DNA from: Cyclina sinensis
Taxonomy: Eukaryota > Mollusca > Bivalvia > Venerida > Veneridae
NCBI GenBank assembly: GCA_012932295.1
Contig: JAAONU010000009.1
Location: 12,131,796 to 12,195,795 of the forward strand
Direction of reading: 5' to 3'
Length of the DNA stretch: 64,000 nt
In this document: positions 61,301 through 64,000 of the stretch, in pieces
Layout: every line of letters begins with the position of its first letter
How positions within the stretch are numbered: position 1 is the stretch's first letter
The notes under the pieces: generated by a model
What the model was told of the DNA's origin: nothing
The model's database searches: none
Seen by the model: only the letters and a program-made list of their open reading frames with translations
Translations under genes and position numbers: made by a program

Positions 61301-61550
61301 TAACTAAACTCATTTAAGGAAAAGGCAATTTGGAAATATATATACATACAGATACATAAAAATGAGATTTGTTTTGTTACAGAAGCTTAACAGTTTTTAA
61401 ATCATTTCACTGAAGTCTTAAAACAGTATGTAACCTAAGCAGATCTGAGGAATCGAAATCATAACGTACAACTTGTCTGTCATCTTGAGATGTATTTCTT
61501 GTAATAAGAACTGAGCCTCCAACGCCCGGGGCCTGGTATAACACTTGTTC
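42441..61550 (-). CDS. Membrane-anchored M12B (ADAM/ADAMTS-type) metalloprotease, 17 visible exons, 5' end missing
   Basis: A zinc protease expected to act at the cell surface or in the matrix. The joined exons give about 1,041 residues. Domains in order: partial prodomain (1-95), furin-type RRRR (about 96-99), M12B catalytic domain with HELGHSLGGQHDG near 264 and an IMAS Met-turn, ADAMTS-like Cys-rich part (about 325-420), three small Cys modules ending CCxxC (about 430-540), Thr/Ser stalk (540-637), one transmembrane helix (about 640-665), then a 375-residue Pro-rich tail. No thrombospondin or classical disintegrin domain is seen. MIG-17-like ADAMs are the nearest architecture I recall, but those are secreted. 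Exon phases join at every junction except the first, which is ambiguous. Start codon and signal peptide lie upstream of 61,550, possibly outside the window. Confidence 0.9.
44118..44259 (-). CDS. Metalloprotease exon: membrane-proximal cytoplasmic segment
   Basis: Acceptor TACCGCAG, donor ATAG|GTAGGC, phase 0 in and phase 1 out. It encodes DNIGFVSAKAEKPQHPPPRR and an acidic-neutral stretch ending SDGTI. It includes a polyproline PPPRR motif. Confidence 0.9.
44445..44596 (-). CDS. Metalloprotease exon: transmembrane helix
   Basis: Acceptor GCTTTCTCAG, donor TTAC|GTAAGT, phase 1 in and 0 out. Encodes a hydrophobic run beginning LVLIAVGSAVGVVVVIILVA, followed by the positive stop-transfer stretch RRRKAK. 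The orientation puts the protease outside the cell. Confidence 0.93.
44973..45347 (-). CDS. Metalloprotease exon: third Cys module and Thr/Ser-rich stalk
   Basis: Starts with GCEYGDKFSGCSKNSCNIYN and CCETCF, then about 90 residues made mostly of Thr and Ser (TTSTARTTTTSTTSTTSS...), a mucin-like, probably O-glycosylated stalk. The donor GGAAAAA|GTAGGT at 44,972 is the only one that keeps frame with the transmembrane exon. The Thr codons are ACA/ACG/ACT repeats, so the stalk length may vary between alleles. Confidence 0.9.
45550..45669 (-). CDS. Metalloprotease exon: second Cys module
   Basis: Acceptor CATTCCTAG, donor CCAG|GTATC, phase 1 to 1. Encodes DCEYGDYSRSFCTSMTRYGC and YCCATCKQL, six cysteines with a terminal CCxxC. 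This resembles PLAC- or ShK-type modules at the C-end of ADAMTS proteins. The symmetrical 1-1 phase fits spread by exon duplication. Confidence 0.92.
46185..46350. repeat. Cluster of palindromes in a metalloprotease intron
   Basis: A perfect 25-bp palindrome, CCAGGGCTTTAAATTAAAGC to 46,274 (start 46,250), is followed by a CAGGGG-AAGTAA-CCCCTG hairpin near 46,305. A third hairpin, ATCGCCGT-ACGGCGAT, lies near 46,720. They may be remains of a small MITE. Confidence 0.7.
47230..47437 (-). CDS. Metalloprotease exon: end of Cys-rich domain and first Cys module
   Basis: Acceptor TTTCTTACAG, donor CACAG|GTATGC, phase 0 to 1. WCQQGRCV is the conserved end of the ADAMTS Cys-rich domain. After a linker, TCAQLIEDVPGKCYGDYTG followed by NCCGSC is the first of three related Cys modules. 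Confidence 0.93.
48000..48765. repeat. 26-27-bp minisatellite in a metalloprotease intron
   Basis: About 28 nearly identical copies of CATATCTCATCTTCTCTCTTGA with a run of 5 or 6 A. Most variation is the A-run length. Minus-strand frames of 69 and 104 codons here are produced by the repeat. Confidence 0.96.
49239..49290. repeat. (ATTC)n/(ATCC)n microsatellite
   Basis: Imperfect tetranucleotide run ATTC then ATCC within the same intron. Confidence 0.85.
49500..49700 (+). repeat. Dispersed repeat, plus-strand copy
   Basis: Inverse partner of 35,990-36,148. Shared blocks include CATTTTCATGATTTAAC and GCTGTGGATCCATGAAT. Lies in the large intron between the exons at 47,437 and 51,318. Confidence 0.7.
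51318..51428 (-). CDS. Metalloprotease exon: Cys-rich domain
   Basis: Acceptor GATTTTCAG, donor AGAAAG|GTATAT, phase 0 to 0, 37 codons. Contains SIQNYETICTGMYCNQPG and AEGTPCGKRK. Cys spacing matches the region just after the catalytic domain in ADAMTS-type proteases (TPCG ... WCQQGRC continuing into the next exon). Confidence 0.92.
51633..51756 (-). CDS. Metalloprotease exon: post-catalytic segment
   Basis: Acceptor GTTCAAATAG, donor TGCAGG|GTAAAT, phase 2 to 0. Encodes NCMLKTSGSSRVPTTPRPMS and DETCVLRFGEGSYVCR. The first codon is completed by AG from the preceding exon, giving LDRNCML, as expected after the ISTLDR helix end of an M12B domain. Confidence 0.92.
51915..56545. repeat. 35-bp minisatellite in a 5.7-kb metalloprotease intron
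   Basis: Unit of 32-35 bp, close to AATGAATAACACCAAGAAAA plus CAAGGTAAAAATAAG. It is very regular from 52,000 to 54,850 and more varied to 56,545. Variants (AATAAC/AATTAC, AAGGAAAC/AAGAAAAC) are interspersed. The unit lacks stops on the minus strand, and since 35 is not a multiple of three all three minus frames stay open, giving frames up to 342 codons with a 35-residue period. These lie in an intron and are not genes. Confidence 0.96.
56546..57400. repeat. 69-bp dimer subfamily of the intronic minisatellite
   Basis: Two related halves alternate: ACAAAAAGCAAGGTAAAGAT and ATGTCAAGAAAGACAGGTAA, giving a 69-bp period. As 69 is a multiple of three, plus-strand frames of 110 and 167 codons with a 23-residue period arise. 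One deletion near 56,860 separates them. Confidence 0.93.
57456..57623 (-). CDS. Metalloprotease exon: zinc site second half and Met-turn
   Basis: Acceptor AATTACATTACAG, donor GACAG|GTAAGC. SLGGQHDGIDNSC completes the zinc motif begun in the previous exon. NDNHIMASVNRI holds the Met-turn methionine under the active site. WSFSTCSVQEFKTYISTLD is the usual last helix of the M12B domain. Phase 2 in and 2 out. Confidence 0.96.
57813..57921 (-). CDS. Metalloprotease exon: catalytic HELGH
   Basis: Acceptor TATTCTTCAG, donor CACAG|GTAAAT. Encodes GIAFTKSLCTDTSTSIIEDN then TTAAHELGH, two zinc-binding His and the catalytic Glu. The third His is in the next exon. The site is intact. Confidence 0.96.
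57955..58032. repeat. 21-bp short tandem repeat
   Basis: About 3.7 copies of CATCATTAAACATCATCTATG, just outside the catalytic exon. Confidence 0.9.
58392..58429 (-). CDS. Metalloprotease micro-exon (38 bp)
   Basis: Acceptor TTGCCTGCTAG, donor GCCG|GTATGT. YDVISGRTEDSA links GFTG of the previous exon to GIAF of the next, exactly where M12B proteases have the xxGxxxGIA segment before the zinc site. Phase 2 in and 1 out. Confidence 0.9.
58640..59200 (-). repeat. Two adjacent tRNA-derived SINE-like copies
   Basis: Two diverged copies of about 290 bp in the same orientation. Each has a tRNA-like head: A box GGCTCATTGGCTAAAG with GTGTTCGAAATTCGC (about 58,700-58,770), and GGCTCAGTGGTTAGAG with GGTCGAATCCCGC (about 59,034-59,077). 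Both share AGTTGGTCTTCAATG-like middles and CTGTAACAGAAAC / CGTAACAGAAAC flanks. Boxes resemble molluscan V-SINE heads. Both lie in a metalloprotease intron. Confidence 0.65.
59293..59432 (-). CDS. Metalloprotease exon: catalytic domain
   Basis: Acceptor GATAATGCAG, donor ACAGG|GTAAAT. Encodes TPEASPWSEDNVVDGKVLSG and DSFTSWIQQQDNLPQFDHAM, the W-(S/x)-E ... F-x-x-W ... H-D-x-A region of M12B proteases. Phase 0 in and 2 out. Confidence 0.93.
59819..59896 (-). CDS. Metalloprotease exon: catalytic domain
   Basis: Acceptor CTTACTTGTCAG, donor CAGAT|GTAAGT, 26 codons in phase 0. Encodes VDMRYKTITGENFVFNMLSS, continuing the N-terminal fold of the catalytic domain after the INA helix. Confidence 0.92.
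60289..60373 (-). CDS. Metalloprotease exon: catalytic domain, first helix
   Basis: Acceptor TATATTTTTAG, donor AACGCT|GTAAGT. Encodes WYSMTSGSNRHSDTIQLVMQ and YLAYTINA, the first long helix of an M12B domain. Phase 2 in and 0 out. Confidence 0.92.
60672..60813 (-). CDS. Metalloprotease exon: furin-type site and catalytic start
   Basis: Acceptor AATTATTACAG, donor CAGTT|GTGAGC. His/Asn/Arg-rich prodomain end (NHSNRRHDNHRRRRQM), then TSYNVEIFSVVDFKRYQ, the first strand of the catalytic domain. RRRR|Q fits proprotein convertase cleavage that activates ADAM-type enzymes. A TGACGTCAT inside the exon is coding, not a promoter site. Confidence 0.93.
61050..61182 (-). CDS. Metalloprotease exon: prodomain
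   Basis: Acceptor TTCGTTGTAG, donor GGAAG|GTATAT, phase 0 in and 1 out. Encodes FGSFYHNSSLYVIQPSLDKK and VPDQKLVFESLPLE. Y-V-I-Q-P is a typical prodomain strand (normally LYIIEPL or similar). The other two frames hit stops, so phase 0 entry is required. Confidence 0.85.
61470..61550 (-). CDS. Metalloprotease exon: prodomain, 3' boundary uncertain
   Basis: Acceptor TTTCTATTCAAG at 61,551. Encodes EQVLYQAPGVGGSVLITRNT and SQDDRQV. Ending at GTT|GTACGT (61,470) keeps frame with the next exon. Reading on to the weaker TAG|GTTACA donor at 61,435 would add a coding-looking VRYDFDSSDLL but breaks the frame. Either the shorter form is right or a small exon is missed. No exon upstream of this one was found. 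Confidence 0.6.
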
Positions 61551-61702
61551 CTTGAATAGAAATAGTACGATTTAAAACAACAGTTAAACTTTGTGTTTTC
61601 AACATTTGCATAATACCCATTTAAGTGGACTTTTTTTAATTATACCTGATCATAATTTCAGTAACAAGTCATGTATATCCATACACTTTCAAATTTTGAA
61701 TA

Positions 61703-62555
61703 CAGTCTAACCTCCCAAGAGCAAACACATTCGGTTCAAAGGAAAGTGTTTGTTTTAGAGAGGTTCTTGTTCTCGGGAGGTTCATCCAATCTTCAATGTT
61801 GGAGTTGTGAGCTCGAAGTATTATCATGGTTATAATGCTTTGCAATCAAATAGGATGACTAGAGCCACTCTACTTTCTTTAAAATTATAAGTTTTTATTA
61901 TCTTTCTTAACTTAAATGTTATTGTATAAAAAAAATGTCATCAAATTTAAAGTTTCTACATTGTATCTTTTAAATTTGATTTGACAAAATTCCTGTTTCT
62001 GTGATGCATGACGCTGACGTACAAGCAGAGATTAGCAAATTACCATACATAAAACCCAACAGAGCATTCACTCAGTATTGAAACATAAAACTGCGGATGC
62101 TTAATTGCTGTATTCAATTTAAATAAGCTATGAATTCTTACATTTTAATGTCGGTGAATCAAAACACTACCTCGCGTATCCGTAATAAGTATACCTGCAA
62201 TATGATAAACAAACTGCTTCATCATTTCACGCCGGTATTGCATGTTTGTTTAATTCTAAAATCGCACAATATTTGCAAGTTTGTAATTTTAGACTTAATA
62301 CACGCGCACATTCGCTGAAAATAACTATTTGATATTTTTGGGAACCCTGGGGATATCCAACTCACTAATTATGTTCGTGTCGTTCGTGGGAGGTTTCCGG
62401 GTGTCATTGGGGAGAAACAGTAGTGTCGTTGCTCGTTTGGGAGAGGTGCCGCTCGAGAGAGGTAAACATGCACAGAATTCTAACGGGGGCAAATCGAAAT
62501 GTCGTTGTAAAGAGGATATCGTTCGTGGGAGGTGACGTTTCGGGATGTTGGACTG
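61703..62555. mobile_element. pogo/Tigger-like MITE, TA-flanked
   Basis: Ends CAGTCTAACCTCCC (left) and CAGTCCAACATCCC (complement of right), 12 of 14 matching, with TA on both sides (61,701 and 62,556). CAGT-N-N-AACCTC is the usual end of pogo/Tigger elements. There is no transposase. Subterminal GGGAGGTT/TTCGTGGGAGGT motifs repeat at least four times near the right end and once near the left. Confidence 0.75.
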
Positions 62556-62691
62556 TATATTCTGAATGCTGAAAAACTATTACGTTAATTATAAAACACA
62601 CCACTGCAGCTGACATCTATCTCAATTCTAAAACAGTCGTTACAACTGTAATATTTATCTACATCAACGTTATGTGTAATATTGATATATA

Positions 62692-64000
62692 CTGACGGAA
62701 AAATATAACTGTGCACACTAAAATACTTAATATCTTTTATTAGGTATAAAATTATTTTAGCAGATTTCTTTTGTGTAATTCACAAGGTAATCTTGTTTCA
62801 ATAATACTGCTTTTCGGGAGTTGCACGTGCAAAATGTATAGCCCGTAACGGTCTCGCTTTTTACGTGTTTCTTTATGTTAACATCCTCGTACATGCTGTT
62901 TCGAGTTATTTTAACCGTCAAATTATAGTGAGCTACCCAGCAGTTCAGAAAAACACCTTAATTTGGATTTTAAGTCTTTGAAGACAATGCCACGCATCTC
63001 AGAAAATGATCGCCTACGTGCCGTCGGTATGCTCCAAGCAGGCATTGCTCAAAATGCGGTTGCGCAGCGTTTTGGTGTTCACCGAAACACCATATCAGCA
63101 CTTTGGCGACGATTTCAGCAACGTGGCAACGTCCGTGATCTACCACGTCCAGGGCGTCCACGTGTGACGTCAATCCGTCAAGACAATTATATCCGGCTTA
63201 CACACCTACGGAATCGATTTCAACCGGCCACATTAACAGCACGAACAATTCCTGGCTTGAGACCTATCAGTGGACGAACTGTTAGAAACCGATTAAGAGA
63301 GCACAGCATTACTCCACGACGTCCTGCGATACGTCCTACTCTTCTCTTACGTCATCGACAACGTCGACGTCAGTGGTGCAGACAGTATCTAAGGCTTCCA
63401 AGAGCATATTGGAATAATGTTCTGTTTACTGACGAGTCGCGGTTTCACTTAGAAAGTTCGGACGGACGAGTTCGTGTATACAGGCGTCGCGGAGAACGTT
63501 ACTTGGATCCCTGTGTTTTTCAACGTCAACGTTTTGGTGGTGGTGGGTCGATAATGGTTTGGGGAGGTATCTCATCTCAAGGCAGGACCCAGCTTGTAAT
63601 TGTCCGTGGCAATTTAACGGGTGTTCGTTACAGAGATGAGATTGTCATACCCCACGTGCTGCCATTTCTTCAACGTCAAGGGCGTAACATGACGTTTCAA
63701 CAAGACAACGCTCGGCCACATGTAGCACGTGTAGTTACCGGGTTTCTGGCTCAGCAAAACGTGAGTGTCTTACCCTGGCCCGCTGTTTCACCAGATCTTT
63801 CACCAATTGAGCACGTTTGGGATGAGATGAAGAGACGCCTCCGTCAAAGACGTAACCAACCTCTCACGCTGGACCAACTAGCGCAGACATTGGTCAACAT
63901 CTGGAACACCATTCCACAGGCAGTTATCGCCAACTTAGTTGCCTCTATGCCTCGTCGCTGCCGTGCTTGCTTGAACGCCAATGGAGGCCACACACGATAC
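62692..64000 (+). mobile_element. Tc1-type transposon, runs off the window
   Basis: A TA at 62,690-62,691 precedes CTGACGGAAAAATATAACTG, the likely start of the left inverted repeat. An intact transposase frame follows. The right end lies past 64,000, so the inverted repeat and TA duplication could not be checked. Confidence 0.75.
62987..64000 (+). CDS. Tc1-family DD34E transposase, open to window end
   Basis: Cuts and pastes its own element at TA sites. 338 codons from ATG at 62,987 with no stop or frameshift. An N-terminal paired-type helix-turn-helix (MLQAGIAQNAVAQRFGVHRN, then GRPR linker) is followed by a second HTH-like part and the DDE domain: LFTDESRFHLE (first Asp), MVWGGIS, FQQDNARPH (second Asp) and SPDLSPIEHVWDEMK (Glu), with exactly 34 residues between second Asp and Glu. 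Length equals the family's usual 340 or so, so only a few residues should be missing. The high GC and CGT-rich Arg codons differ from the AT-rich surroundings, consistent with recent arrival. Confidence 0.95.
   Translation, partial: MPRISENDRLRAVGMLQAGIAQNAVAQRFGVHRNTISALWRRFQQRGNVRDLPRPGRPRVTSIRQDNYIRLTHLRNRFQPATLTARTIPGLRPISGRTVRNRLREHSITPRRPAIRPTLLLRHRQRRRQWCRQYLRLPRAYWNNVLFTDESRFHLESSDGRVRVYRRRGERYLDPCVFQRQRFGGGGSIMVWGGISSQGRTQLVIVRGNLTGVRYRDEIVIPHVLPFLQRQGRNMTFQQDNARPHVARVVTGFLAQQNVSVLPWPAVSPDLSPIEHVWDEMKRRLRQRRNQPLTLDQLAQTLVNIWNTIPQAVIANLVASMPRRCRACLNANGGHTRY

Noticed and set aside
62560..62616. Minus-strand MSAAVVCFIINVIVFQ, resembling a signal peptide and possible first protease exon
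   Set aside because: No convincing donor links it to 61,550 and it abuts the MITE end; short hydrophobic runs are common in AT-rich DNA.

Overview
The window looks like AT-rich animal nuclear DNA, most likely from a bivalve mollusc. Genes are split by GT-AG introns. Several repeats match types I know from bivalve genomes: the element opening with a GAGGGCCATGATGGCCC palindrome, the short AGCTCGACC...GGCTCTTGTT insertion, tRNA-derived SINEs, and LINEs ending in an (ATTGT)n tail. The bivalve assignment rests on remembered families, not on a search.

Layout. 1-8,830 is one minisatellite (54-bp unit, about 160 copies) lying just upstream of, and probably in an intron of, a gene whose last coding exon is at 8,869-9,000 (+). 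That exon encodes a Tyr-rich tail with a YEEI motif. 9,160-11,470 is a 25-bp minisatellite. 12,829-13,259 is a TTAA-flanked inverted-repeat element carrying a tRNA-like pol III promoter. 13,470-17,700 is a dead LINE on the minus strand, split by a PIF/Harbinger transposon (14,744-17,137, TTA target duplication). 21,850-27,480 is an array of GTGGACAC-containing repeats in units of about 1.73 kb, interrupted by a 1.9-kb TTAA-flanked element. 29,790-39,185 is a second dead LINE (+) broken by two insertions. The larger one holds an element with 145-bp internal repeats and a broken gene fragment of a transposon-associated type.

42,441-61,550 (minus) is the main gene: 17 exons whose phases join, with one ambiguous junction. 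It encodes a membrane-anchored M12B (ADAM/ADAMTS-type) zinc metalloprotease: partial prodomain, furin-like RRRR site, HELGHSLGGQHDG zinc site, Cys-rich region, three small Cys modules, Thr/Ser-rich stalk, one transmembrane helix and a long proline-rich cytoplasmic tail. Its introns hold two large minisatellites (26-27 bp at 48 kb; about 35 bp over 5.5 kb at 52-57.4 kb) and a pair of SINE-like copies. The 5' end of the gene is not seen. Upstream lie a pogo/Tigger-like MITE (61,703-62,555) and a Tc1-type transposon (from 62,692) whose transposase frame is intact to the window edge.

Overall, roughly a third of the window is tandem repeat and much of the rest is nested transposon debris. Only two host genes are supported with confidence, and no operon-like organisation is expected or seen. 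Most long open frames are artefacts of tandem repeats.
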